Positions 36,490-45,909 of a stretch of DNA of 64,000 nucleotides are shown one piece after another. This stretch comes from Photobacterium jeanii (GTDB taxonomy: Bacteria > Pseudomonadota > Gammaproteobacteria > Enterobacterales > Vibrionaceae). The notes under the pieces were generated by a model. The model ran no database searches. It worked only from the letters and a program-made list of their open reading frames with translations, and was not told the origin of the DNA. Where the stretch lies: assembly GCF_001650345.1 (NCBI RefSeq), contig NZ_LVHF01000012.1, positions 62,001-126,000 of the forward strand, read 5' to 3'. A program made the translations under genes and the position numbers. The first letter of the stretch is position 1; each line of letters begins with the position of its first letter.

Positions 36490-37920
36490 ATGAAGGCGTT
36501 GCTCGTTGCCAAAGAGGTTGGGGAGACCCAGCAAAACGTTATGAAACAGAGATTTCAAACAGTCGAGCCTTTAGACTCAACATTACTAACACCTGAGGCT
36601 GTTGGTATTGCTACACCTGATCCGTTGCGTTATGCCTTTGCGCAAAAGCGTTCAGCGCATGCTGGTGGTGGTGCAAGTATGGTTGATGCTGAGCAGCATC
36701 AATCCGTTGCAAATCAAGTATTGAATAATGCCCAAGGCGCGAAAGGTAAGCGTTGCTTGTATGTACACGTGCCATTTTGTCGTGTGCGTTGTACTTACTG
36801 TAATTTCTTTCAGTATGCTTCAAGCCAACAACTGATTGAAGATTACTTCGCTGCTCTAATGGTTGAGTTAAAAACCAAAGCTGCGATGCCTTGGACACAA
36901 GCTGCGCCATTTCATGCGGTTTATATTGGTGGTGGTACACCAACGGATTTATCGCCAGCGCAAATAAAGACGCTAGGCCAAATGATCCGTCAGCATTTCC
37001 CGTTAACGCCAGATTGTGAGTTAACCCTTGAAGGGCGTATTAATCGCTTCACCGATGAGCTTTTCGAATCTGCTCTCGAAGGTGGTTTCAATCGCTTTTC
37101 TTTCGGTATTCAAAGCTTTGATACTCAAGTGCGCCGTAAAGCAAAACGCCTAGATGACAGAGAAGTGGTACTTAAGCGTGTTCAAGAATTGAGCGCGACT
37201 GATGCTGCGCCAATTGTGATCGATTTGCTTTATGGATTGCCTTTCCAAGACCTTGAAGTATGGCAACAGGATTTAGCGGACTTTTTAGAAAGTGGCGCTC
37301 ATGGTGTCGATCTTTATCAATTGATCGAAATGGGCGGCACACCAATGAAAGGGATGATCGAAAAAGGCAAATTGCCTATGCCAGCTGATACCGCAACTAA
37401 AGCGACCATGTTTGAGTATGGCGCGGCATTTATGGATAAGCATCACCTTCGTCGCCTAAGTGTTAACCACTGGGCGCGTGATAATCGTGAGCGCAGCTTG
37501 TACAACAGCTTGGCAAAAACCTCGGCAGAAGTTTTACCGCTAGGCGCAGGTGCGGGCGGTAATCTTGGTGGTTATGGTTTCATGCAGCATCGTACGTTGG
37601 ATAAATATATCGAAACCATTAATAACGGCGATCTACCTTTGATGATGGTAACTAAGTCATCACCTCAAGCTGCAATTAACGCCAGCATTAAAGCGAATTT
37701 TGATCGCGGGGTTGTGTCAGCGTTCGAAGTAAATAGTGCTGCGGGTTACGACGTGTTTAATGCGTGTAAGCCATTGTTTGAAGCTTGGCAGGTTAATGGT
37801 TTAGCTAAGCTTGAAGATCAATATTTAACTTTGACGTTAGCAGGGCAATTTTGGGCCGTAACTATGGCCCAAGCCATGATTCAGCTGCTACCTCATATTC
37901 AAGTTCAGCAAGCAGCGTAA
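36490..37920 (+). CDS. hutW: HutW, HemN-like radical SAM heme-utilisation protein
   Basis: A 476-residue radical SAM enzyme. The iron-sulfur/SAM motif is CRVRCTYC (cysteines at 97, 101, 104) inside HVPFCRVRCTYCNFF, followed by GGGTPT and the HemN-type C-terminal region. HutW homologues (ChuW in E. coli O157:H7) open the heme ring without oxygen by methyl transfer to give a linear tetrapyrrole and free iron. Its neighbours HutX and HutZ bind and degrade heme. The start at ATG 36490 is the first in frame; the next ATG is at 36541 and has no better ribosome-binding site, so the exact start is uncertain. Confidence 0.92.
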   Translation: MKALLVAKEVGETQQNVMKQRFQTVEPLDSTLLTPEAVGIATPDPLRYAFAQKRSAHAGGGASMVDAEQHQSVANQVLNNAQGAKGKRCLYVHVPFCRVRCTYCNFFQYASSQQLIEDYFAALMVELKTKAAMPWTQAAPFHAVYIGGGTPTDLSPAQIKTLGQMIRQHFPLTPDCELTLEGRINRFTDELFESALEGGFNRFSFGIQSFDTQVRRKAKRLDDREVVLKRVQELSATDAAPIVIDLLYGLPFQDLEVWQQDLADFLESGAHGVDLYQLIEMGGTPMKGMIEKGKLPMPADTATKATMFEYGAAFMDKHHLRRLSVNHWARDNRERSLYNSLAKTSAEVLPLGAGAGGNLGGYGFMQHRTLDKYIETINNGDLPLMMVTKSSPQAAINASIKANFDRGVVSAFEVNSAAGYDVFNACKPLFEAWQVNGLAKLEDQYLTLTLAGQFWAVTMAQAMIQLLPHIQVQQAA

Positions 37921-37970
37921 GTATTTAGGCTTGTGTTGTTGGTAAAAAAGTATAAAGAAGAGAGACGACT

Positions 37971-38489
37971 GTGTACGCATCAAAATCATTTGAGATCGTA
38001 AAAGAACAAGTTGCGGCAATTTTGGCTGAAGATCCAAAGCTTCACGCTGGCGCGATTGCTCAAACATTAGAGATCACTGAAGGTGAAGTGATCTTTGCCT
38101 TCCCACAAGAACTGCAACAACGCATTTCTGGCGAATTGGCTAAAACTATTTTAGAAGACTTACCATCATGGGGCCCGGTTACAACAATCGTACACTCGAT
38201 GGGCTCGATTTTTGAAGTAAAAGCGCCATTCCCGAAAGGTAAAGAAGCGCGTGGTTACTACAATTTGATGGGTAAAGATGGTGAGCTACATGGTCACTTA
38301 CGCTTAGATTTAGTAACGGACATTGCGTTAGTAAGTAAGCCATTTATGGGGCAAGAAAGTTACTTCATTGGCTTTTTTGCTGAGCAAGGCGAATGCGTAT
38401 TTAAGGTGTACCTTGGTCGTGATAAAAAACGTCAGCTGTTCCCAGAACAAATTGAGAAATTTAACCAACTAAAACAGCAGTACAGCTAA
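37971..38489 (+). CDS. hutX: HutX intracellular heme-binding/carrier protein
   Basis: A 172-residue soluble protein of the HutX/ChuX family, which binds heme in the cytoplasm and passes it to HutZ. The family core is GPVTTIVHSMGSIFEVKAPFPKGKEARGYYNLMGKDGELHGHLRLDLVTDIALVSKPFMGQESYFIGFF. It starts at a GTG with GAAGAGAG upstream, 50 bases after hutW. A stem-loop (38518-38542) separates it from hutZ. Confidence 0.92.
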   Translation: MYASKSFEIVKEQVAAILAEDPKLHAGAIAQTLEITEGEVIFAFPQELQQRISGELAKTILEDLPSWGPVTTIVHSMGSIFEVKAPFPKGKEARGYYNLMGKDGELHGHLRLDLVTDIALVSKPFMGQESYFIGFFAEQGECVFKVYLGRDKKRQLFPEQIEKFNQLKQQYS

Positions 38490-38517
38490 AACAGACGTTT
38501 TTAAAATAACATACAAC

Positions 38518-38542
38518 CCGCACCGTATTGCTCACGGTGCGG
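38518..38542 (+). other. Intercistronic stem-loop between hutX and hutZ
   Basis: CCGCACCGT/ACGGTGCGG pairs perfectly around ATTGCTC. There is no T-run after it, so it is more likely to stabilise or partly attenuate the transcript than to end it. Confidence 0.5.
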
Positions 38543-38620
38543 TGCAACACCCAATTCCATCAAAACGTAATAATGATTCGATAATCGATGGAATGGTTAT
38601 AAAAGCTTAGGAGATATAGG

Positions 38621-39178
38621 ATGAGTCAGGTTAAACAAGAGCGCTTACAGAATCGTTTAGGTCCAGAGATTAAAGAGTTTCGTGAGTCTTGCCTTACGCT
38701 ACAACTGGCAACGGTTGATGCAGATGGCAAGCCAAATGTAAGTTATGCGCCATTTGCTTTACTTGATGATGGTTACTACGTACTGATCAGCCAAATTGCT
38801 CGTCATGCGCGTAACCTATTGGAAAACCCACAAGTGTCTTTGATGATGATTGAAGATGAAGGCACAGCAAAAACACTGTACGCTCGTAAACGACTAACTT
38901 TTGAAGCGGATGTTTCTGTGGTCGAGCGTGAGACTGAACGTTGGGCAGAAGCTGTGGCAGGTTTGAAAACACGTTTTGGTGAGATCATTGATGGTCTGAG
39001 TGGTTTGGAAGATTTCAAAATGTTCCGCCTAGCTCCAACGCAAGGTCTGTTTGTAAAAGGCTTTGGTCAAGCATTCCAAGTATCTGGTGATGATTTGGTT
39101 GATTTTGTTCACCTGACCGAAGGTCACCGTCGAATCAAAGATGGCAGTGAAGTGGAATCGCCAACTGAAAAGCTATAA
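38621..39178 (+). CDS. hutZ: HutZ heme-degrading protein
   Basis: A 185-residue member of the split-barrel flavin-reductase fold family (HugZ/HutZ) that breaks down heme in the cytoplasm. ESCLTLQLATVDADGKPNVSYAPFALLDDGYYVLISQIARHARNLLENPQVSLMMIEDE is the core; the histidine in FVHLTEGHRRIKDG near the C-terminus corresponds to the region that supplies the heme ligand in V. cholerae HutZ. A strong AGGAG precedes the ATG. It closes the hutWXZ unit. Confidence 0.92.
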   Translation: MSQVKQERLQNRLGPEIKEFRESCLTLQLATVDADGKPNVSYAPFALLDDGYYVLISQIARHARNLLENPQVSLMMIEDEGTAKTLYARKRLTFEADVSVVERETERWAEAVAGLKTRFGEIIDGLSGLEDFKMFRLAPTQGLFVKGFGQAFQVSGDDLVDFVHLTEGHRRIKDGSEVESPTEKL

Positions 39179-39205
39179 TTATTGAGTGTAATTCGCGCAT
39201 AAAAG

Positions 39206-39242
39206 AAAGCCAGCAATGACGTTAATTGCTGGCTTTTATTTT
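39206..39242. terminator. Bidirectional terminator between hutZ and the RND pump
   Basis: AAAGCCAGCAAT/ATTGCTGGCTTTT stem followed by T-rich sequence on the plus strand and flanked by A residues on the left, between two convergent genes. Confidence 0.85.
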
Positions 39243-39261
39243 GCTGGAGGCTACGGCTAGT

Positions 39262-42200
39262 CTAGGCTTCGCTTACCTCTGGCGTCAGAGCCTGATTCTT
39301 GGGTTGAACCTGTGTTAACGCCTCGTGTGGGCCTTCTGTTTCTTCTTTACTCTCTGCTGCTTTGCGTGAATGGTCGTTTGCGCTATCACGCCCCAGCATT
39401 AACAAACACGGGGTGAGAATGAGCGTCAGCATAGTGGCAAACGCCAACCCGCCTGCGACAGCAGTGGCAAGTTGCGACCACCATTGGGTACTCGGCGCCC
39501 CAAATTCCACATGGCGATTGATAAGGTCGATGTTCATTTCCAACACCATAGGCATCAGACCTAATATGGTTGTTACCGTCGTCAGTAATACAGGGCGTAA
39601 ACGTTGCGCCCCTGTGTGCATGATGGCGGTGACTTTATCGTAACCCCGTTTGCGAAGTTGGTTAAACGTATCGATTAAGACGATATTGTTATTTACCACA
39701 ATCCCCGCTAATGCAATGACACCAATACCTGACATGACAATGCCAAATGGGCGTTGGAATACGAGTAAGCCAAGGAACACACCAACGGTTGAGAACAGCA
39801 CTGCGCTCAAGATAAGGAACGCTTGGTAGAAGCTGTTGAACTGAGTAATTAATATCAGCCCCATCACAGCAAGCGCCACCATAAATGCCCATTGTAGGAA
39901 GTTTGAAGATTTGTTTTGTTCTTCATTTTTACCACGAACATCGGCGGTCACTGTATTGCCTAAATCTAACTGCTGAAGCGCAGTTTCAATTTTAGGAAGC
40001 TCAAGACTGAGGTTATAACCCGGTGCCATATCGGCTTTCACTTCAAGCACTCGACGAGCATTTGTGTGGTGAATGCTGTTTTGCTTTGGTGAAGGCTTCA
40101 CTTGTGCAAAGTTGGTCATTGGGATCAGGCCGTACAGTGTTTTTACTCTTAGCTCATCGAAGCGACCAATATCCCGTTCGTTCTCTGGGTATCTGACTAA
40201 GATATCAACTTCATCATCGGTATCGTCAGGTAAGTACTCACCAATTTTCAAACCGTTTGTGACGAATTGAACGGTATTACCAACCAAAGTGGCATCAGCG
40301 CCGAAGCGGGCGGCGTCGTCACGCTTGATGTTGATTTCCCAATCAATCCCCGGTTTATTTCCTGTGTCAGAAATGTTGGTGAAAGCAGCGTTCGATTCAA
40401 GCCAATTACGTACCTTAATAACCGCTGGTTGTAGCTGACTATTATCACGAGCAGCGATCTCAATCACTACATCATGATCGCTTGGCGGACCCGCTTCTGG
40501 GAATTTAAACTCTAACTCAACACCTGCAAGATCAGCGGTCTTTTCACGCAGTTCAGCGATAATCTCTTTGATTGGCGGGCGGTATTGCCAATCGTATGGG
40601 TTAAATTGAATTTGCCCGATTTCATCTTTACCGCCAGTTTTGGTATAGATGCTTTCAATACCTTCAGCGTTAAGCACGCGTTGTTCGATGCTTTTCATTA
40701 AGGCATCTTTTTCGTAGATCGAGAGATCGCCGTGAGAACGTGCTTTTAAGGTGAAGTGGGGAGGATCGACATCTGGGAAGAACACCGCCCCTAAGCCTGC
40801 CACGCTATAGCTGTATCCAATGACACCAGCGAGGATAAACGCCGACAGCAGTATCTTGAGCGGGTGCTTAATGACGGTCGCTAGGGTATTAAGGTATAGC
40901 TTAGTGATCCCAGTGGCTTGTGAAAAATCGCCATTTTCGAGTGCAATTTTCCGCTGTTGATCTTGCTGACTGACGTATTGTGGTTTACCGATAACGCTAC
41001 CAAGCACTGGCACAAATACCAATGCCATGACCAGTGAAGCGGTAAGTACCGCAATCAGGGTTAATGGCAGATAACGCATGAATTCGCCGGTGGTGTCAGG
41101 CCAAAATAGCAGTGGACCAAAGGCGGCAAGGGTAGTGGCTGTTGATGCGGTGATCGGCCAAGCCATTCGTTTTGCTGCCTCACGGTAGGCTTGGCTACGT
41201 GGGATGTTTTCTTGCATTCGGCGCTCAGCATATTCGGTAACCACAATGGCACCATCGACCAACATACCGACAGCCATGATGAAAGAAAACAGCACCATGT
41301 TGTTAACCGTCACGCCACTGACCGCAAGAACTAAGAGCCCTGTAAGGAAAGAGCCTGGTATTGAAATACCGACCAAAATAGCGGTTCGCGAACCTAGGAT
41401 AGCGAGGATCACCACAACCACCAGAATGATGGCTGATAAGATGTTGTTTTGCAGGTCATTGAGCATCATCTTGACGTCTTTAGAGCTATCAAGGGTGTAC
41501 TCGACCAATAAATTATCAGGCCACTCTGGTTGTTTTTGTGCTTCAGTGATGACGGCTTTTACAATCTCGACCGTTTCAATGATGTTTTCACCAGCGCGTT
41601 TTTTCACGTCGAGTGCGACCGCGGGTTGACCATTTAAACGAGCAAAGCTGTCTGCGTCGCGAAACGCTCGCCGTACAGTGGCAATATCACCAAAGGTGAC
41701 CACTTTACTACCATCCACTTTGATTGGTAGCTCTAAGATGTCTTTGAGCGAATCAAACACCGAAGGGACTTTGACAGAAAATCGTCCTGTGCCGCTATCA
41801 ATAAAGCCAGCAGCCACAACACGGTTGTTACGAGAGACAAGATTGAAAACATCATTCTGATCTAAGCCATAGCTTTCCATAAGTAGCGGTTCGACTAAGA
41901 TCTCAACGACGTCTTCGCGATCGCCGACGATTTCTACTTCCAGCACTTGGCGATAGCTTTCGAGTTTGTCTTGTAGCTGGCGGGCGATTTGAATGGTGGT
42001 GCGCTCTGGCACTGTGCCGTAAAGCACCATAGATAAAGCAGGGAGTTCACCAGCAAGCGTAATTTCATTGACCGTGGGTTCGTCGCTGTCATCGGGGAGT
42101 TTTACTTTGGCGATATCAACGGCTTCGCGCACATCCGTTAATGCTTGTTCTAAGTTACTACCGGCATTAAATTCGAGCACCACCGAGGCGTGACCTTCTG

Positions 42201-42456
42201 AAGACGTCGAAGTCATTTCCTTCACGCCTTCGATGGATTGTAATTCTTTCTCTAACGGACGGACGAGTAAACGCTCGGCATCTTCAGGGCTGATCCCTTG
42301 GTGAGAAACCGATACATAAATAATAGGGATCGTGATATCTGGGTTAGATTCTTTAGGGATCACCTGATACATGGCGCCACCAGCAATCAGGATTAACACC
42401 AATAAAGTGATAACGGTCCGTGTTCTACTTAATGCTGCTTCTATGATTGAGTACAT
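39262..42456 (-). CDS. RND-family efflux transporter permease
   Basis: A 1064-residue inner-membrane RND pump subunit. It shows the expected two halves, each with a periplasmic docking/pore region, and twelve membrane segments, including LVDGAIVVTEYAERRM in the fourth-segment region (with the proton-relay acidic residues) and IALAGIVVNNNIVLIDTFNQ in the second half. YVSVSHQGISPEDAERLLVRPLEKELQSIEGVKEMTSTSSEG is typical of the HAE1-like branch found next to a single adaptor gene. Substrates cannot be told. It starts on the last base of the adaptor gene; no outer-membrane channel is encoded here, so a shared TolC is likely. Confidence 0.9.
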   Translation of the reverse strand: MYSIIEAALSRTRTVITLLVLILIAGGAMYQVIPKESNPDITIPIIYVSVSHQGISPEDAERLLVRPLEKELQSIEGVKEMTSTSSEGHASVVLEFNAGSNLEQALTDVREAVDIAKVKLPDDSDEPTVNEITLAGELPALSMVLYGTVPERTTIQIARQLQDKLESYRQVLEVEIVGDREDVVEILVEPLLMESYGLDQNDVFNLVSRNNRVVAAGFIDSGTGRFSVKVPSVFDSLKDILELPIKVDGSKVVTFGDIATVRRAFRDADSFARLNGQPAVALDVKKRAGENIIETVEIVKAVITEAQKQPEWPDNLLVEYTLDSSKDVKMMLNDLQNNILSAIILVVVVILAILGSRTAILVGISIPGSFLTGLLVLAVSGVTVNNMVLFSFIMAVGMLVDGAIVVTEYAERRMQENIPRSQAYREAAKRMAWPITASTATTLAAFGPLLFWPDTTGEFMRYLPLTLIAVLTASLVMALVFVPVLGSVIGKPQYVSQQDQQRKIALENGDFSQATGITKLYLNTLATVIKHPLKILLSAFILAGVIGYSYSVAGLGAVFFPDVDPPHFTLKARSHGDLSIYEKDALMKSIEQRVLNAEGIESIYTKTGGKDEIGQIQFNPYDWQYRPPIKEIIAELREKTADLAGVELEFKFPEAGPPSDHDVVIEIAARDNSQLQPAVIKVRNWLESNAAFTNISDTGNKPGIDWEINIKRDDAARFGADATLVGNTVQFVTNGLKIGEYLPDDTDDEVDILVRYPENERDIGRFDELRVKTLYGLIPMTNFAQVKPSPKQNSIHHTNARRVLEVKADMAPGYNLSLELPKIETALQQLDLGNTVTADVRGKNEEQNKSSNFLQWAFMVALAVMGLILITQFNSFYQAFLILSAVLFSTVGVFLGLLVFQRPFGIVMSGIGVIALAGIVVNNNIVLIDTFNQLRKRGYDKVTAIMHTGAQRLRPVLLTTVTTILGLMPMVLEMNIDLINRHVEFGAPSTQWWSQLATAVAGGLAFATMLTLILTPCLLMLGRDSANDHSRKAAESKEETEGPHEALTQVQPKNQALTPEVSEA

Positions 42457-43607
42457 TATTCACCGCCTGTATTTCTTACTGAAATGACGGTGTCACCATC
42501 GCGAACGAATCCTTGACCAACGGTAATGACATCAACTTTATCGCCAAGCCCGCCTAACCATACCGCGTCAGGATCAACCTTAACGACTTCGATAGGTGCA
42601 AACACCACTTTGTCATCAAGACCTAAGGTTTTGATGCCAAGGTTGCCTGTTTCGTCCAAAGCTAACATTGAGGGCGTGACTTTAATTGCTGTTTGGCTTG
42701 CGAGAATCAAATCAACTTCTGCGCTAATCCCTGCGGCATAAGTGAACTGTGGGTTAGGGACTTCAAGCTCGATTGGGAAAGTATTGGTTTGCTCAGATGC
42801 GATGCTGGCCTTGTAGCGTAGCTTGGCGTTGAGCTTATCACCAGTTGATAGTTTTACATCTGCCGCTTGTCCTTGGCTTATGCTGCGGATGTGACGTTCA
42901 CTGACATCGGCAGTGATAACCAGAGGATCAAGATCAACGACAACAGCAACAGGATCGCCCACGCCCAAATAATCGCCTTGCTCAACATGGAGTAGCTCCA
43001 CCACGCCATCGAAAGGGGCGAGAATGCGAGTATTGCCTAGCGCTAATTCTAGATTTTTCACACTCGCTTTTGCTTCAACCAAGGCGGCTTGGGCCTGAAC
43101 AAGTGCGACTTCATTTTGTAATCCGCGCTCACGCAGTGATTTTGCTGCATTGTATTCTTTAGAGCGTACCTTTAATAAGGCTTGCGCACGTTGTAGTTGC
43201 AGCTCACGGTCGGCTTTGTTTAATTGCACCAAAGCTTGACCTTGTTTTACCCGCTGACCTTTGCGGATTAACAGCTTTTCAACGCTACCTGACACTTCCG
43301 CTCCTAGTGTGGCTTTTCTATCTGGTGCCGTTCGGCCATAAAGGGAAATAGTACGAGTGATTGGTTGAGCATGAACCGTATCGACTTTCACTTTAGCCAG
43401 TGGGATCTCTTGTTTAGCATCGGTAGCTGGAGCGGAGGAGAGGGAAACATCATCAGAAGGTGAACTCATGATGCCAGATAGTAACCATAAGGTGATCACG
43501 GCAATAATGATGATTGAAAGTACCCAAGGTCGTCGGGTGAAAAAAAGCTTAATTGACGTCATAAGCCACTGTCCTTGTGAGCGAATTTTCATCATGTTAA
43601 CACGCAT
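42456..43607 (-). CDS. RND efflux periplasmic adaptor (membrane fusion protein)
   Basis: A 383-residue adaptor with an N-terminal membrane anchor (about 29-47), a barrel-sandwich/lipoyl region (LGAEVSGSVEKLLIRKGQRVKQGQALVQL and NTRILAPFDGVVELLHVEQGDYLGVGDPV) split by a helical hairpin (about 113-165; ADRELQLQRAQALLKVRSKEYNAAKSLRERG), and a beta-barrel domain. It bridges the pump to an outer-membrane channel. Several in-frame ATG codons lie at the start (43607, 43595, 43592) with no decisive ribosome-binding site. Confidence 0.9.
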   Translation of the reverse strand: MRVNMMKIRSQGQWLMTSIKLFFTRRPWVLSIIIIAVITLWLLSGIMSSPSDDVSLSSAPATDAKQEIPLAKVKVDTVHAQPITRTISLYGRTAPDRKATLGAEVSGSVEKLLIRKGQRVKQGQALVQLNKADRELQLQRAQALLKVRSKEYNAAKSLRERGLQNEVALVQAQAALVEAKASVKNLELALGNTRILAPFDGVVELLHVEQGDYLGVGDPVAVVVDLDPLVITADVSERHIRSISQGQAADVKLSTGDKLNAKLRYKASIASEQTNTFPIELEVPNPQFTYAAGISAEVDLILASQTAIKVTPSMLALDETGNLGIKTLGLDDKVVFAPIEVVKVDPDAVWLGGLGDKVDVITVGQGFVRDGDTVISVRNTGGE

Positions 43608-43725
43608 TAAAATGCCATGTCTGTTATGGAACTAAATCTATGAGGTATAGGTAGTAATTTCTTGAAATCCACAATTTTCGTGTGATAATTATGTCATTAA
43701 AACCTAGCAAAAATGGATTGTTCTC

Positions 43726-44124
43726 ATGACCATAAATACGAATAGAAACGGTGTTTGGTTTGCTTATATTGCGACCTTTCTAACGCCTTTCACATTAATG
43801 ATTTCAGGTATCATTGCGATTATTTATTCTGCATATCAAATGAATAAAGGCACTGATGACGTGACTTACAGCCATTACTACACCATCATCAAAACATTCT
43901 TCTTGTTCTTTACTTTTTTTGTGGTGCTAGGTGTAACGGCGGCGACAACCAGCGGTATGGTTGCGGGTGCAGAGTATTGGGTTCACAGCAGCATTCTTGA
44001 CATGATTCGTCATGCTATCCCATACATTGGTGCTGGTATTTCTTTTGCTGCGATTTGTTTTTGGTTTGTGAAAATCAGCAAAGGCATGATGCGTTTAAAA
44101 GCGGATGAAGCAGTAGAGATTTAA
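43726..44124 (+). CDS. Small membrane protein, possibly DUF4870-like
   Basis: A 132-residue protein with three or four membrane segments (about 12-34, 60-84, 104-124) and a short charged tail. The middle (IKTFFLFFTFFVVLGVTAATTSGMV) has the small-residue pattern of DUF4870-like proteins, but I am not certain of the family. It is transcribed alone, divergent from the efflux genes, and has its own terminator. Confidence 0.65.
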   Translation: MTINTNRNGVWFAYIATFLTPFTLMISGIIAIIYSAYQMNKGTDDVTYSHYYTIIKTFFLFFTFFVVLGVTAATTSGMVAGAEYWVHSSILDMIRHAIPYIGAGISFAAICFWFVKISKGMMRLKADEAVEI

Positions 44125-44152
44125 CGCTTTTTCATCTAGCAAAAAAATTATG

Positions 44153-44187
44153 AAGCCCGCCGAGCATTATGTTCGGCGGGCTTTTTA
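44153..44187. terminator. Bidirectional terminator
   Basis: AAGCCCGCCGA/TCGGCGGGCTT is a perfect 11-bp GC-rich stem followed by T-run on the plus strand, with a run of seven A on the left that serves the opposite strand. It lies between two convergent genes. Confidence 0.9.
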
Positions 44188-44212
44188 TTTGTATGTAGCA
44201 ATAGTTTTTAAC

Positions 44213-44758
44213 CTAACGCATCTGTTGAATTAGACGATCAAGATCATCAAACAAAGCTTTGGTTTTCGGATCTTGTTTTGTCATAGCATTGATAGTGGCT
44301 AAACGTAGCGAGCTTTCCATTTTGTTTAACTCAGGATCAGACATGATGGCATGACGCTGTTCAGCGAGCTCTGCCTTTGCATCATTAAACTCTTTGATCA
44401 GCGCTTGTTGCTTTTCTTGCTTGATATCAGCCGAGCGGATTTCTGACTGGATTTCTTTAGCTCGGACTAGGAAAGCATCAGGGTCATAACCTAGTTGGTT
44501 AGCTTTATTCTCGAAAGCACGTTCAAATTCTAACTGTTGTTTTTGCAGCTCAGGGTTAGCTTGTAGTGCTTCACGCTTTATTGCCGCTAGCTCTTGTTGG
44601 ATTTCACCAACCTTATTTGCTGCTCGTTGTTGCTCGATAAGAGAGTCAGCCGATACTGGGCTTGCGTGTACTGTTGTGATTATTGAAAACGCAGCAATGG
44701 TTAATGCAGCAAACAAAGGTTTGAAGAACTGGCGAAGCGAATCTGTGGGTACAGTCAT
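44213..44758 (-). CDS. Periplasmic coiled-coil hypothetical protein
   Basis: A 181-residue protein with a signal-peptide-like start (hydrophobic about 15-31, cut near VHA). The rest is almost all charged helix rich in Glu, Gln, Lys and Ala (EQQRAANKVGEIQQELAAIKREALQANPELQKQQLEFERAF), which predicts a long coiled coil. I do not recognise a family; it loosely recalls periplasmic chaperone-like helical proteins. AGGT precedes the ATG. Function unknown. Confidence 0.7.
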   Translation of the reverse strand: MTVPTDSLRQFFKPLFAALTIAAFSIITTVHASPVSADSLIEQQRAANKVGEIQQELAAIKREALQANPELQKQQLEFERAFENKANQLGYDPDAFLVRAKEIQSEIRSADIKQEKQQALIKEFNDAKAELAEQRHAIMSDPELNKMESSLRLATINAMTKQDPKTKALFDDLDRLIQQMR

Positions 44759-44942
44759 GTTGGCTACCTTTTGTTGGGCTTGTTATTAGCTTTTAAGATG
44801 CAATAAGCCACAAACATAATTGTCAGTGAGGTGTCAGAGAGTTTGACTGTAAGCTGAATGTATAGAGAGTTAGGCTTTGAGAGAAAGCTTGAAGCAAGGA
44901 AAGGCTCAGGATCTCAAGGGAAAAGAGTGGGGGCCTAGAAAG

Positions 44943-44969
44943 AAAAAAGCTGGCAATCCAATTGCCAGC
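44943..44969 (-). terminator. Rho-independent terminator of torD
   Basis: GCTGGCAAT/ATTGCCAGC stem followed by six T on the minus strand, about 60 bases past the torD stop. Confidence 0.9.
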
Positions 44970-45030
44970 AAGGGAGATAGTGTCGTGATTTGAATGGTGA
45001 AGTTCAAAAGCACGAGGACTTATTATTCGA

Positions 45031-45681
45031 TTATTCTTCGCCTTTAAGGAAAGCTTGGTCTAGCTGGCAGAAAGCAACCAAAAGGTTAACCGCTGCGGCA
45101 TAGAAACCAAACTTGTCACGAGCTTGGCAGTCTTTCAAAAACTGTGGCAGCCATGACATTAGCATTTCGTCGATGAATTTAAGCTGCGCTTGCATCACTT
45201 CTTCACGTAGCTCATCGTCTTGTTGTTGGTTAGCAAGAATGATCAAGTTACCTAAGAAATCCAATTGGATTGCAAGGTGATCTGCTGGCTCGTTAAATTC
45301 TTTACGTTGCGCGATTTCGTATTGGTTAAATAGCGCATTCATATCTTGTGCTGGTTTATCGTTTAATAGACCAGACTTACCTAAATAGATAGACGCGTAA
45401 GGTAGAGCGCCGGATTTAGGCGTACTTAGGAATAAGCCACAGAAATCAGCTGCGAGTTCAAGTTGCGCATCTTCACGGTTTTGTAGTCGTGTGATGGCAT
45501 CACGGAAACCGTCAACTGGTGCTTTAAGCTCGTCAGTCATACCTAGACCAGACAAGAAGGTGTACATTTCGCCACCAAAGTAATTATCTAGATCTTGTTG
45601 GGTTAACTCACGGGCGATTAGTGAAGACATCCACCAGTAAATTTCAGCACGTTGCTCGTTGAAAGCAATAAATTCTTGCAT
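45031..45681 (-). CDS. torD: TorA-specific chaperone TorD
   Basis: A 216-residue all-helical cytoplasmic chaperone that binds the TorA signal peptide and core and prepares the apoenzyme for molybdopterin insertion. Typical TorD stretches are ADFCGLFLSTPKSGALPYASIYLGKSGLL, EPADHLAIQLDFLGNLI and the C-terminal helix region. It follows torA at a distance of 228 bases, and a terminator-like stem lies between them, so it may be expressed partly by read-through. Confidence 0.93.
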   Translation of the reverse strand: MQEFIAFNEQRAEIYWWMSSLIARELTQQDLDNYFGGEMYTFLSGLGMTDELKAPVDGFRDAITRLQNREDAQLELAADFCGLFLSTPKSGALPYASIYLGKSGLLNDKPAQDMNALFNQYEIAQRKEFNEPADHLAIQLDFLGNLIILANQQQDDELREEVMQAQLKFIDEMLMSWLPQFLKDCQARDKFGFYAAAVNLLVAFCQLDQAFLKGEE

Positions 45682-45833
45682 GGTTACTCCAAGACAGTAT
45701 CACCGAAGCCGAAAGGCTAGGGCATATTCGCTAAAAACATATTCGCTTATAAGGTAAACATAAACCGTTATACGAGAATAGGTTTTTCTTCAATGAGTTA
45801 ATGTTAACTGTTACCGCTAACAAGTATTTAGTC

Positions 45834-45868
45834 AAAAAATAAAGGTAGCTGCGTACAGCTACCTTAAG
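45834..45868 (-). terminator. Terminator-like stem between torA and torD
   Basis: AAGGTAGCTG/CAGCTACCTT stem followed by a T-rich stretch on the minus strand, about 40 bases after the torA stop. Confidence 0.8.
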
Positions 45869-45874
45869 ATTTAT

Positions 45875-45900
45875 TGTGTGGCTCAGTTGAGAGCCACACA
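45875..45900 (-). other. Second hairpin immediately after torA
   Basis: TGTGTGGCTC/GAGCCACACA is a perfect 10-bp stem with a six-base loop, nine bases after the torA stop and just before the terminator. It has no T-run of its own and may protect the torA message end. Confidence 0.6.
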
Positions 45901-45909
45901 ACGCAAGTC

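Noticed and set aside
41204..41629. 141-codon plus-strand frame inside the RND pump gene
   Set aside because: It is a shadow of the pump's coding strand with no start signals or recognisable domain.
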